Part shown: piece by piece, positions 33,004-42,393 of the stretch
Layout of the letters: each line of letters opens with the position of its first letter
Position numbering within the stretch: the stretch's first letter is position 1
Origin: Skeletonema tropicum
Taxonomy: Eukaryota; Bacillariophyta; Thalassiosirophyceae; Thalassiosirales; Thalassiosiraceae
DNA: 64,000 nt
NCBI GenBank assembly: GCA_037178625.1
Contig: CM074133.1
Location: 3,348,001 to 3,412,000 of the forward strand
Direction: 5' to 3'
Made by a program: the position numbers and the translations under genes
The notes under the pieces: generated by a model
Seen by the model: only the letters and a program-made list of their open reading frames with translations
The model's database searches: none
What the model was told of the DNA's origin: nothing

Positions 33004-33921
33004 TCATTTCTTGGCCCTATTTCGATAGCGTTCTTCGGCTGCCTCTCTCTGCGGACTTTTGGTTGCATCTACAGCGGCCTGATGCTCACGGAGAGTAGAA
33101 GCAAGGACATCTTTGCTGACGAATCCCAATTTAAATGCATCCATCAGCATTTTGATTGAATCATCTTCTCCTTGTTTGGCAGCGATAACGTGATGCTGCA
33201 CTGCTCTGTCGACATTGCCATTTCCCAATTCCTTCACTCCAAGAAGGTGTCTAGCTTTGGGATGACCACCAATAGCAGCCTCTTCCAAATGGTACATTTG
33301 CTTTCCCCTATCCTTCTCAACACCTCTCCCTAATTGATACATAGCTGCCAGTCTACAATGCGCCTCCACATCTCCAAATTCAGCAGCCTTTTTCCAATAC
33401 TCAAACGCCCCACTATAATCTCCTTTCGCGTATTGTTCCGTTCCTTGACCGCCAATCGCAACTGGATCATTTGCTTCAATTCTTTTCATCCTTTGTTTAT
33501 CACGCAGTTCATTTGTTTCGGGTGTAGTTGCTCGACAGAATGGGCACGTATATTTAATCACCCCTTCCCTCATCATCCTTACACAATCAGCATAAACGCA
33601 GCCATTGCAAATCATTGTACAGCAGCAATAATTTATGGTGGATTTTGATACATCAAGCGGCAGAGGTAAGCAGCAGATTGGGTAGTCCCCAAGATAACAG
33701 CTTTCCGGTTGCTTGAATAGTAATTCATCACGTAATGCAGCTGCTCGTTTCTTGCACGCTTGTTTGTGTTTCGGCCAATGATTTCTTTGACACTCAACGC
33801 CGCAATAACGAACGAGATAGCAAGCGGTGCACTTCTTCAATTTGATGCCATCAACTTCTGCTTCTGCAATGCCGCATGAAGCGCAGCTCAACATCGTGCC
33901 ACTATCGTTCTCTTCACTCAT
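33004..33921 (-). CDS. MYND/RING-like/SEL1 protein, intact, altered RING Cys
   Basis: ATG at 33921 gives 305 aa. MYND finger complete (CASCGIAEAEVDGI, KKCTACYLVRYCGVEC, HKQAC). In the RING-like cluster the first Cys is replaced: GDYPICCLPLPL, where relatives have GDCPIC; the remaining Cys (CCCTMICNGC, CPFCRAT) are kept. SEL1 repeats run from about residue 150 to 285 (KKAAEFGDVEAHCRLAAMY, EEAAIGGHPKARHLLG, HHVIAAKQGEDDSIKMLM), then REHQAAVDATKSPQREAAEE. If metal binding by the first Cys matters, this copy may have lost its RING-like function while keeping MYND and SEL1 interaction surfaces. Confidence 0.85.
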   Translation of the reverse strand: MSEENDSGTMLSCASCGIAEAEVDGIKLKKCTACYLVRYCGVECQRNHWPKHKQACKKRAAALRDELLFKQPESCYLGDYPICCLPLPLDVSKSTINYCCCTMICNGCVYADCVRMMREGVIKYTCPFCRATTPETNELRDKQRMKRIEANDPVAIGGQGTEQYAKGDYSGAFEYWKKAAEFGDVEAHCRLAAMYQLGRGVEKDRGKQMYHLEEAAIGGHPKARHLLGVKELGNGNVDRAVQHHVIAAKQGEDDSIKMLMDAFKLGFVSKDVLASTLREHQAAVDATKSPQREAAEERYRNRAKK

Positions 33922-34200
33922 ATTTCACCGCTCAAAACGTTTGACAGTAGAAGACTGAAAAAGATGATAACGCGTTATATCGTTTCCATAGGGTTCTACC
34001 AATCAACGAGTAGAAGTACGAGGCCAGCCGGCCAAGGTGTTGTTGATGATGTTCACGTGAACAAAAAACGAATTCGCACCTCGTGGGACTCCTATCTCAT
34101 TTTTTTTAGCGCGTTCCCACACGACGGTTCACGGCGACGGTTAGTGTCAACTGGAAAATTCCAGATTTGTGTGACAAACAATGACGAAATGCGCTGATAG
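33922..34200 (-). promoter_or_regulatory. Array 5' block of the 33.0 kb gene
   Basis: Start motif atttcaccgctcaaaa at 33922-33937, conserved agggttctaccaatcaacg near 33990, then CTATCTCATTTTTTTTAGCGCG at 34089-34110, a variant of the shared upstream motif. The ghost sequence that normally follows is missing here. Confidence 0.65.
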
Positions 34201-34999
34201 TGTGTCTTTTAATGTGTCATTATACTATTCTGTTACAGAAGTGGAGAAATAACGAGAGCATGCGCGCGAGAGACGCTAACCGTCATTTTCACGCGTAGCT
34301 GAACCGTCGTGCCCAACCGAGCACCTTCTCAGTACCTGTCGCAACGGGGCCGGACACAAAAAAAACGAACACACTGCTCAAAAAGCGTCCACTCACTCCA
34401 CGACACTCACGGTAGGAGACACGGCAGCAAGTAAAAATTGCGCCTATTGATACTACAAAATGCAAATCGCTTGGCCGCGACTTTTTCAGACACTCGGGCG
34501 CGCAATCATTCGAAAATTCGAATTCATCAATGAACAGCACGCGGTGTCTATTCTCGAATCGTCGACAATTTCGAATTTCGAAGATGGCGCGCCCGAGTTT
34601 CTGAAAACGAGGTAACACTATTGTCCTCACGCAGGAATGGTTATCAAGCACGAGTGGAGAGCGCAGCGATACACGAGTGTTGGGGTAAGGTAAATTATAT
34701 GTAACAGAAATTTTAAAGTACGTCTGGTTCTGGTGGGCCCTCAAGAGGCGACATTATACTTAGTTCGTCAGGCGCAAGTGCGCTGAGTTAAGTCTTGATT
34801 CATCGTTTGTGGCCGCCTTTTGAGCAGTGTGTGTTTGTCCGATCTTTTTTGCGCTCCGGCTCCGCCCGAGTCACGACACAGTCAGGTCGGGCACTCGTGT
34901 TTATTGCGCTGATCGTTTCTCACACCGTCGCCCGCCACGACACAAAACTCGTGACCTTATGTCTTCACTCGCGGCAAGCGCTCGTGAAGCATAAAATCA
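34201..34999. other. Inverted-repeat-rich stretch without a gene
   Basis: 34478-34523 (tttttcagacactcgggcgc to ttcgaaaattcgaa) and 34570-34612 are near-complementary arms of a hairpin. Outer words ctgttac (34231-34237) and gtaacag (34701-34707), and cacactgctcaaaa (34366-34379) against its complement at 34817-34831, suggest a decayed inverted-repeat element around it. No coding sequence is supported. Confidence 0.5.
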
Positions 35000-35000
35000 C

Positions 35001-35339
35001 TTGCCCTAGTCCGGGCAAACTCCCTCCTGCTCAGAGGGAGTAGGGACAGGCACCACCGCATCCGGCCACTCATTGAGAATGGGCCGGGGACGGGGATGTC
35101 CAACTGGCACACCTGGAGTGGGGAGTAATCCCCTCTCCCCCACCTCTGCGGTGGCAGAGGTTGAGTGAGGACTCTCACTCTCACCTGTCGAGAGGCAGTT
35201 GAGAGTAGGAGGGAGGGGGAACATGCCATCACCTAGAGCACAGGTGACAAGAGGAGCGCGGACTTGCTACTGAACTCTATGAGATAGGCCGCACTCCTCT
35301 TATTACCTAAAATGGGCAAGTTCAGATCCAGCTTGCCCA
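35001..35339. ncRNA. Chain of about ten consecutive hairpins, unexplained
   Basis: Consecutive, nearly non-overlapping perfect stems: 35001-35018 (TTGCCC/GGGCAA), 35019-35041 (ACTCCCTC/GAGGGAGT), 35062-35087 (CCGGCC/GGCCGG), 35120-35133 (GGGGA/TCCCC), 35142-35161 (ACCTCTGC/GCAGAGGT, 4-base loop), 35163-35180 (GAGTGAG/CTCACTC, 4-base loop), 35178-35205 (CTCTCA/TGAGAG), 35229-35247 (TCACCT/AGGTGA), 35249-35301 (13 bp, one mismatch), 35313-35339 (TGGGCAAG/CTTGCCCA). The stretch is GC-richer than its surroundings and has no conserved open frame. It could be a structured RNA gene or a hairpin-building repeat element. The ncRNA type is a placeholder. Confidence 0.45.
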
Positions 35340-35648
35340 GTAAATAGCTCCTGAATACCATCCTAAACTAATCACTTATTTATTAATAAAAAATAAAATA
35401 AAATCACTTGTTTGTGTCCCGCACGGACGGTGCACGGGACGGTGTTCGAAAACGACGCCGCGCAACTCACACTAGTGCAGACCTATAGTGTCTGTTGGTC
35501 TGCTTGCTCCAACTTCCTGGGCTAATGCAGCAACTTGGGCCGGCTCATCGTACAGAGCATACTTCAGTGGCTATTATGCTGATTGTTGATCTCATAGAAA
35601 GAAGGAAGCGCTAATTGAAATTAAGAATAAGCTTCAGACTATCGCCTT
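35340..35648. other. Spacer joining the hairpin chain to a repeated flank
   Basis: AT-rich near 35375-35405 (attaataaaaaataaaat). From about 35540 the sequence (gctcatcgtacagag, acttcagtggctatta, gattgttgatctcat, aagcttcagactatcgcc) matches 50535-50655, the far part of the 3' flank of the gene at 50957. Confidence 0.6.
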
Positions 35649-37194
35649 GAACAGTCACAATTCAACTCAGGCCTGGCATTACCATTACTGAAAATATCAA
35701 CATCCGTCGCATATACCCTCCTCCGTTGTTTGGCCAATTGGTTCATGTTGCACCTCAGAATTTCGTCGGCAGACCGAATAGTGAAGGCAGAAACGGTTTC
35801 GTTCAAAAAGACCACGCCGACGGATTATTTGATATCAGATATTGCATGGACGGGTCGCTCGAGAAAAATGTCAATCGTCTACGCATCACCAGCCTCAATC
35901 CACTTGTGACAACTGACGACGGACCAACGGCACAGATGTAGCTCGTCCATCCATTCTAGCACCATTTCACCAACCTCAACAACGGTCCAGTCCATTAACA
36001 CAACCACCAACACCACCTACTTCTCCTCGAGGTATAAAACACATCATCATTCAAAGCCGAGGTTGGAGCAAATATGAACCTCATCCCAATCCACTGTTGG
36101 TACATTTACGTGACGGACGATCCAAGCCGAAGGCATGGTTGAGGATTTACGAGGGCGAATACAATAAATACGAAAAGGGGACGAAGAAGGGGGAAATGAA
36201 ATCACACCTCAATGAATTGGAAAACAATAAACTTGTGAGGATCAAATCGGAATTGGAACGCATCATCCTTTTATTTGATAGGGAGCAATGGCCTGAAGGA
36301 TTTACCCCGCATGCTGACCTTGCCTATGCATACGGTGTGTCCGCCCATAAGGTTAGGCACTGTGTGAACTTCCATTTGCGCAACAACTGTTCAGAGAAGC
36401 GCAAGGTACGGAGTGACGCCGGCAGAACAATATTCAATTCACCAGAGATGCGAAAGAAGACGTACACACCATACAATTATTTTAAGAAGCTGCAACGGAA
36501 GAACAATCCTGGGATGATTATACTCGACAAAGAACTGAAAGAAGCATACGACAAACTTGATGAATTACAATTGCACGAGATGAAATTGGGTGCAGAGGCT
36601 GAGAAGAGCATTGCTGTGCAAAAGACCAACGGGTGTATCAGTTGGGAAAGATTGGCATCATTCATTGCAGGTGGCGAGAAGAAGGTACAGCCAGTCAGTT
36701 CCTGCACGCTTGCAAAGTATGTTACTGCTACAGAAGGCTTTCGGTACTTTGTAACTCAAACTCTACCGAAGTGTACCACCGAACGTACAAAGGAGTGGAG
36801 GAAGAAGTGGTCAACAAACTTTCGTGTGAGGAAGGCGTGCCGTTTGGATTACGGTGATGGGGAGGATGGTGGTGCTGCAATGGACTTGACGTCCATTGAA
36901 CCAAGGGAGAGAGTTGCAAGAGGTGTGATTGTTGAGGAGATGCAGGAGGGATTAGATCTTGAAGGCCAGGCTGATAAGAAGTTGAAATATGCTCTTCCAA
37001 ACATGGAGCAGCATGATATTTCGGAATATCTAACCTACGATGAGCTTGCATTCATCGCAGGAGATGTGGACGATGCCGATTACGACAACTTTGATGATGA
37101 GACGAAAGCGAGATATGACAAATTTGTCCAGGCTTGGTACAAAAAGCAAGACGAGATGGCGACGGAACAGGCCGACGCCGCAGCGGTGGTGTAA
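35649..37194 (+). pseudogene. Unrecognised split gene inside a repeated flank
   Basis: Two open segments on the plus strand. The first (about 35652-35940) reads INIRRIYPPPLFGQLVHVAP, then VGRPNSEGRNGFV, GLFDIRYCMDG, without an upstream ATG. The second (35917-37194) reads PPTPPTSPRGIKHIII, GWSKYEPHPNPLLVHLRDG, then a basic/acidic helical protein ending GDVDDADYDNFDDETKARYD. A shift of one frame separates them near 35920-35940; no clear intron. I recognise no domain. The block interrupts a flank that is continuous at 50640-50690, and the words gaacagt (35649) and actgttc (37662) bound it, so it may be, or lie in, an inserted element. Confidence 0.5.
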
Positions 37195-38026
37195 ACAATT
37201 AAATATATTAGTTTATGTGTTATTTATTATGATGCCTCTGTCTTCTACTCATCGTAGGCCGATATTCTATGCAAAACATAAGGTGGTGTTTTGTTCTTCT
37301 TTTGATGGCACTCGGCGAAGTTGGTTTTGCTAGCTAATAATTTGTACGTAAAAGTTTTGTTAGTGGCGGGACCTTGTTTTTTTATCTCTCTGTGAAGACG
37401 TAGCTTCGTTCATGGAAGGGAAGGGTGCTGCAGGTAGCGTATTCGCAGAATGGTTCCGTATTTACCTCACTCAGCTAAGGTATTCCGCATATTCACTAGA
37501 CTGTCCATCGTGAAGCCACATCTTAGATGCTCTATGCCTCGTGTTCTCGTTGGCCCTGAATGGGATTGATTTAAGTTCATCATCTTGCTATCGATACAGC
37601 TCATAAATTAACATTTGATTCAACTGAAAATTAATCCTTTATCTGACTCCGTCAGCATTGAACTGTTCCATTGCTGTACGACTGAAGCACAAAGGGCCCT
37701 GACGGACGATAATCAAACACATCTTTACACACACAGGAGAGGATTCACTGTAATAGAAAGTATGATTGGTTAGCGAAAATCTGATTAATAGTACCTGCTC
37801 ATACTCATGATCTTCGGGTGCATGAAGAATCTTTGAAATGATTGCTGATCATTATTATATTAGTCTGCGCCCCAGAGTTCCCTAAGCCTAAGTTTCTAAC
37901 ACTAACCCGCTTTCTTCACTATCCACGAATTCACTCGTGGTGGATAGTGTATTCGTATTCGATCCTTGCTCTTGGTGTATCTCAGCACTTGACCTCTACT
38001 AGAAAATATGTACCATAGCTACACAT
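37195..38026. repeat. End of insert and 3' flank shared with the 51 kb gene
   Basis: 37195-37660 has no gene. 37670-38020 aligns with 50680-50945 (gtacgactg, cacaaagggcc, gattgctgatcattat, ctgcgccccagagttccc, tccacgaattcactc, ttggatagtgtattc-like), in both cases just left of a minus-strand MYND/SEL1 gene. A perfect 10 bp inverted pair, ctatccacga / tcgtggatag-like, surrounds the attcactcg word near 37925. Confidence 0.75.
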
Positions 38027-38101
38027 GATCTTGGATGTAAGGAGTTCGAAAATGGCAGTACAAAGAAAGCAGTGAAACATTGGATCATTGCTACTCTCAG
38101 A
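38027..38101 (+). pseudogene. SEL1 fragment on the opposite strand
   Basis: Plus strand reads DLGCKEFENGSTKKAVKHWIIATL, the family's third SEL1 repeat, without anything before or after. It runs straight into the 3' end of the minus-strand gene at 38097, making a tail-to-tail junction. The same fragment, more complete and more decayed, is at 40973-41265. Confidence 0.8.
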
Positions 38102-39014
38102 CAGGAATTGGTTTCCTATTTCGATAGTACTCTTCGGCTGTCTCCCTTTGCGGACTCTTGGTTGCATTTACAGCTGCCTGGTGTGCACGGAGAGCAGCAG
38201 CAAAAGTATCTTTTCCAACAATCCCCTTCGCAAATCCTCCCCTCAACACTGCCAACGAGCCATCGAATCCTTGTGCGGCAGCGATGATCCAATGTTTCAC
38301 TGCTCTCTCAGTATTACCATTTTCGTATTCACTCACTCCAAGTTGGTATCTAGCAATGGGATGCCCACCAATCGCAGCCTCTTCCAGATGGTACATTTCC
38401 TTCCCCCTGTCCTTCTCCACACCCTGCCCTTCCCGATACATACCTGCCAGTCTATAATGCGCCTCCAAATCTCCTAATTTAGCAGCCTTTGTCCAATATT
38501 CAACTGATTGGCTATACTCCCCTTTGTTGTATTGTACTCCTCCCTCGCGGGACATAGCAGCTGGATCATTCATCTCAATTCTTTTCATCATTCGTTTGTC
38601 ACTTTGTTCACGGGTTTCGACCCTCGGTTCTCGACAGAATGGGCACGTGTGTTGAACCCTCATTTCCCACTCTCGTACCTGATTGGTATATCCACAGCCG
38701 TTGCAAATCACTTTACTGCAACATTCTTTCATTGTGAGTTTGTCTAAATTATCAATAGGCATGGGTAAACAGCAAATCGGACAGTCCCCAGGATAGCTGC
38801 TCTCTGGTTGCTTGAATAAGAGCTCATCACGTAATTCTGCCGCTCTTTTTTTGCACGCTCGCCTATGTTGCGGCCTATGATCCTTCTGGCATTTAATGCT
38901 GCAGTATCGAACGAGATAGCAAGCAGTGCACTTCTTCAATTTAATGTCATCAACTTCTGCAATGCCGCACGAAGCGCAACACAACATCGTGCCATTGTCC
39001 TTATCTTCGCTCAT
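38097..39014 (-). CDS. MYND/RING-like/SEL1 protein, intact
   Basis: ATG at 39014 gives 305 aa. MYND ligands at C13, C16, C29, C32, C38, C42, H50, C54. RING-like cluster at about 78-145 (CPICCLPMPI, ECCSKVICNGC, CPFCREP): eight Cys, but no His where canonical RING fingers have one. Residues 155-290 are SEL1 repeats (AAKLGDLEAHYRLAGMY, EEAAIGGHPIARYQLG, KHWIIAAAQGFDGSLAVLR). The tail is RAHQAAVNATKSPQRETAEEYYR. Start motif ttttcaccgctcacaaa follows at 39015. Its 3' flank differs from most array members and matches that of the 51 kb gene, so these two are probably closest by descent. No signal peptide or membrane segment; likely cytosolic or nuclear. Confidence 0.87.
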   Translation of the reverse strand: MSEDKDNGTMLCCASCGIAEVDDIKLKKCTACYLVRYCSIKCQKDHRPQHRRACKKRAAELRDELLFKQPESSYPGDCPICCLPMPIDNLDKLTMKECCSKVICNGCGYTNQVREWEMRVQHTCPFCREPRVETREQSDKRMMKRIEMNDPAAMSREGGVQYNKGEYSQSVEYWTKAAKLGDLEAHYRLAGMYREGQGVEKDRGKEMYHLEEAAIGGHPIARYQLGVSEYENGNTERAVKHWIIAAAQGFDGSLAVLRGGFAKGIVGKDTFAAALRAHQAAVNATKSPQRETAEEYYRNRKPIPV

Positions 39015-40554
39015 TTTTCACCGCTCACAAATGTTTGTCAGCAGAAGACTGAAGAAGGAAGAGGAGGCCCGCCGCGATGGATGAAGAAGTGAAGTTGACA
39101 ACAAAAATGGCAAAAAATGTGTTAACAGATGATGATGTGTGTTATGTTACTATTAATTTCTCGTCTTGTTGTGGCTTCGGATCACATCCGTCGATCGACT
39201 CTAATGGGGAGCATGGATATCCCTACCTACCCGTATGTAGGTTTTTACCCGCATTTAGAATCTAAGTGAGGTTTAAACCTCACTTAGCGCTGTGCCGCTA
39301 ATGGATGCCATAGACGCCACCAACCGTCTAACCCCTGCATCAGGATCATCAACTGGACCAATATGATCAATGTTGACCGTTGGTTTGGGCCGCGGTAGTG
39401 TGTGTGGGGTTGTTGTGGAGCCTCATTACACGGCACCGGCCATCATCTTTTTCAGCCGTCGCCAAGCAATTGTAGTGATGGTTACGTCAACCATAAACGT
39501 CCGTCTCGTCTCCCCTTCATCACGCGATGATACTTTATTTATATGGGGATGGTTCGGCGCCGGTATTCCTTCGAGTGGGGCTTGTATTCATGCTGAATTC
39601 GATAATCGCCGCTCGGTATTATTTTCCGGCCACAATATTAATCGTCGATCATCGACAAATGAAATGATTTAGATGGCCAGCACACGATAGTGAGGGCAGC
39701 CAAATTGAACAATAAAGTATTATGGATGCTCTGGGCTTGTGGAATGGACACAACTATCGCTGTTATGATGAGTCAACACGTCGTCGTCAGAAGGGCAACT
39801 CACAAATGCGCTTATTATTTCTGCAAACACGGAGAAGATTAGTTTTATTTCATGTTAAATATTGGATTGTGACGAAAATAGTGCGAACTGAGAGGGGGTG
39901 GGGAGTACTGTGTGGGAAGTAGCCGTTCATCATGGACAGTGGAGTGAATGCTGAATGATATCTACTTGTGGGGGATAAACGTGAAAATTATTCACTACGC
40001 TGAAACGACGCCCATTTTTTGATAATAAAATGTCATGATCGTCAATCGAATTATCCACAATAGTATTAAGTACAATAAGGCACTGTGAAATGTATACAAT
40101 TCATTGTCCAGAGCACCTAATTGCATATAATGCAAAGATTTATCTTCATTCCAGCATGTTTCAACTCTAAAGTAGAGGTAATATCAACGCCATCGAGGGC
40201 AAAGTATCAGTTGAAATTATAGTGATAGCAAGCCCATGATACCTGCTGACATTGATGATCATTGGTTCTGGATACAGAAGCATTCTGCGTAGTGCGTAGG
40301 CTCCTATTGCAGTGGACAACATGGTCTACCATGGTCAAAATCTGCTGGTGGTATCTATTCTACGAGTAAGTTAGCTAGTATTACGTACTTACTTACTCTT
40401 TCTAAGTGCGGGTTTTTTCCCTCCCGCCATTTCTTCTCGCGATAAAATACGCACAAAAAACCGTAGGGATATAAGATGGCGTTAGCCGCTTGTGGTGTTC
40501 TTCGCAGGCGATGTTACAGCGTTGTCGCTACTGGAAGTTCGAGTTCGACTCTCA
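39015..40554. other. Gene-free stretch upstream of the 38.1 kb gene
   Basis: 39015-39100 is a 5' block of array type. 39262-39287 is a perfect palindrome (listed separately). The open frame at 39370-39672 has no recognisable domain. The rest shows no gene, RNA or clear repeat. Confidence 0.45.
39262..39287. repeat. Perfect 26 bp palindrome
   Basis: ctaagtgaggttt followed directly by its reverse complement aaacctcacttag, with no loop. It could form a cruciform or bind a dimeric protein; no gene starts within 240 bp. Confidence 0.9.
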
Positions 40555-40815
40555 AGAAACAAATAAGTACCGTTTCGTCATTAATACTAGTTCCTACGTA
40601 AACACGGTACTCACATGCCAATAAAAAATGAAAATGGCTTCCTACTTCCTCTATACTTATAGAGCCCTTAACAAAGGAAGTAGAAGGTTTTTGATCTTCC
40701 TTGCAGTGGCGATCTTCATCCCTTGGTAATTAGGACCTTATCGATAAGGTACTTTCCTTGGCACCATCAGCCAGATGTTAAAATTCGACTTGCAAGCTGA
40801 GCTCAAACGGACCGT
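40555..40815. repeat. Dispersed repeat, left copy
   Basis: About 260 bp that recurs inverted at 43485-43750: shared words gtaccgtttc, tagttcctacgt, aatggcttcctac, cttgcagtgg, atcttcatc, ttcgacttgcaagctga. Together the two copies bracket the 41-43.4 kb segment with the SEL1 relic, orphan promoter and one intact gene. Confidence 0.8.
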
Positions 40816-40972
40816 AGCTTTCTTGTGGATACTGAATACTGATACTGATGCCAACCTAAGTCTAAGTAAGAAGAACATACAAAACTTGGGCTGGCTTGTC
40901 GCTTTTATACTTCAGTGAAAGAAAGGAAGATCGTGTCAAACAATTAATGCAAAGAGTAGAAGCATGATCCAG

Positions 40973-41265
40973 TAGAAGAGGCTGCTGCAGTCATCCCCAA
41001 GCTAACCATCTTGATCTTGGATGTAAGGGTAAGGGTAAGGAGTTTGAAAATGGCTGGACCTGGACCATACAAAGAAAGCAGTGAAACATTTGATCATCGC
41101 TGCCAGGCAGGATATAATGATTCAACCAAAAAGTTGAATGCATTTAAGGGAGGATTTGCGGAAAAAGGGGACCTTGCTGCTACTCTCCGTGCGCACCAGG
41201 TAGCTGTAGATGAAATCAAGAGTCCACAGACACAGAGGCAGAGGAAGGAACTAAGGAAGCCGAAG
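40973..41265 (+). pseudogene. Decayed C-terminal SEL1 fragment
   Basis: Plus strand pieces EEAA, LGCKGKGKEFENG, HQ-type RAHQVAVDEIKSPQ, and in between KKLNAFKGGFAEKGDLAATL, correspond in order to the last 90 residues of the family. Small duplications (ggtaag three times near 41025-41040; ctggac twice near 41055-41065) and frame shifts destroy it. No N-terminal half. Confidence 0.8.
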
Positions 41266-41329
41266 AATGCCTCATACCATGCCTCGGTGAATCGTTGAAT
41301 GACGGGTAGGTATGAATCACAATAAGTGG

Positions 41330-41636
41330 ATTATGGCTGGAAGTAGGAAACCTTTTGCTTGGCGCAGCAAGCAGATCGAGTTTAAGTCTATTTCTATTTT
41401 TGCTCGTCTCACTCTTTATTGTACGGAAGTCCGACGACCTACTCTGCCAGCCTACAACAGCAATATACTTATAAGAACGTGAATATATTTCACCGCTCAA
41501 AAATGTTTGTCAGCAGAAGAGTGAAGAAGATAATAACCCGTGATATCGTTTCCACAAATCAACGAGTAGAGAGAAGAGGAGGCTGTGGAGAAAGTGAAGT
41601 TGACAGCAACAAAAAAATAAATAACAAAAAGTGAAT
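41330..41636 (-). promoter_or_regulatory. Orphan 3' and 5' blocks of a deleted array gene
   Basis: 41330-41465 is a partial 3' block (ggctggaagtagg, gccagcctacaacagc). It is followed within 25 bp by the start motif atttcaccgctcaaaaatg (41487-41505) and the 5' block (gtgatatcgtttccaca, caacgagtagag, gaagaggaggc). The coding sequence that should lie between them is missing, which shows a clean deletion of one array gene. Confidence 0.75.
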
Positions 41637-42044
41637 TCGTCCTCGAGTCTCGAGTGGGACTCCCATCTCATTTCTAGCGCGTTAGCTTTGAGCGCTGGAT
41701 CTTCGAGTGGAGACCTCAATCTGCAAATGGAAGCGCATCCACAACAAACTCCGGTGACATATCAATTGCTACTGGACTTTCCAAGTCTGCGTCTAACAAA
41801 GAATTGCTCTCACACTAGGGTCCAGTGACACGCTTGGTGGCTCCACCACGTTGGAAGCGGGTGCTTCTGGTTTGCCAATGCTGGGGATGCTTCCTTTATT
41901 TGTGGCTGGTGACTCTCAATCATCAGATGGTGGTAGCATGACCATAGAAGCAGGCAACGGGCCCAATCACAAACAGGGCAGAGCAGTGACAATCTTGGCA
42001 AATATCCCGACGGGTAGGTATGAATCACAATATGTGGGTTATTG
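41637..42044 (+). repeat. Ghost Gly/Ser/Thr-rich sequence, copy 2
   Basis: Best preserved copy: reads GGSTTLEAGASGLPMLGM, AGDSQSSDGGSMTIEAGNG and VTILANIPTGRYESQYVG after one frame shift. The CATCTCATTTCTAGCGCG motif lies at 41663-41680. Confidence 0.65.
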
Positions 42045-42393
42045 CTGGAAGTAGAGTAGGAAGCGTTCTTGCTTTTGCTTGGCGCATCAAGCAGATCGAG
42101 TCGATGACTATCTAGGTCTCTAGAGAGAGTGACCTCCTTTCTTGCTCGTCTCACTCTTTCTTGTGTCCGGCTGCTCTGACTCTGCCAGCCTACAACAATA
42201 ATTGGGTGTGATGCCAAAGTGTGATGCTAATAATAAGAATGTAAATCAAAATCAGCATGCCGCCTTCAAACAACTCAAAGAAGTAACACTACAATCGTTT
42301 TCTAAGCATTTATCAACTCCTAGTTGACCAATCGTCACAGCATCATTCCCCTCTTTTCTTTCCTTCCTATCATTGCTATCCCTTCTTGCCGAA
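42045..42393. repeat. Array 3' block of the 42.4 kb gene
   Basis: Same block as at 30618-30966, starting gctggaagtagagtagg (which carries a small duplication) and ending at the gene's stop. Confidence 0.85.

Noticed and set aside
36477..37051. Antisense open frames in the 36-37 kb gene
   Set aside because: They are shadows of the sense frame, which has better composition and length.
40470..40545. tRNA-like or SINE head (gttcgagttcgactc resembles a B box)
   Set aside because: The A-box match needs an extra base, the T stem has a mismatch, no acceptor stem forms, and the other copy of the repeat lacks this part.
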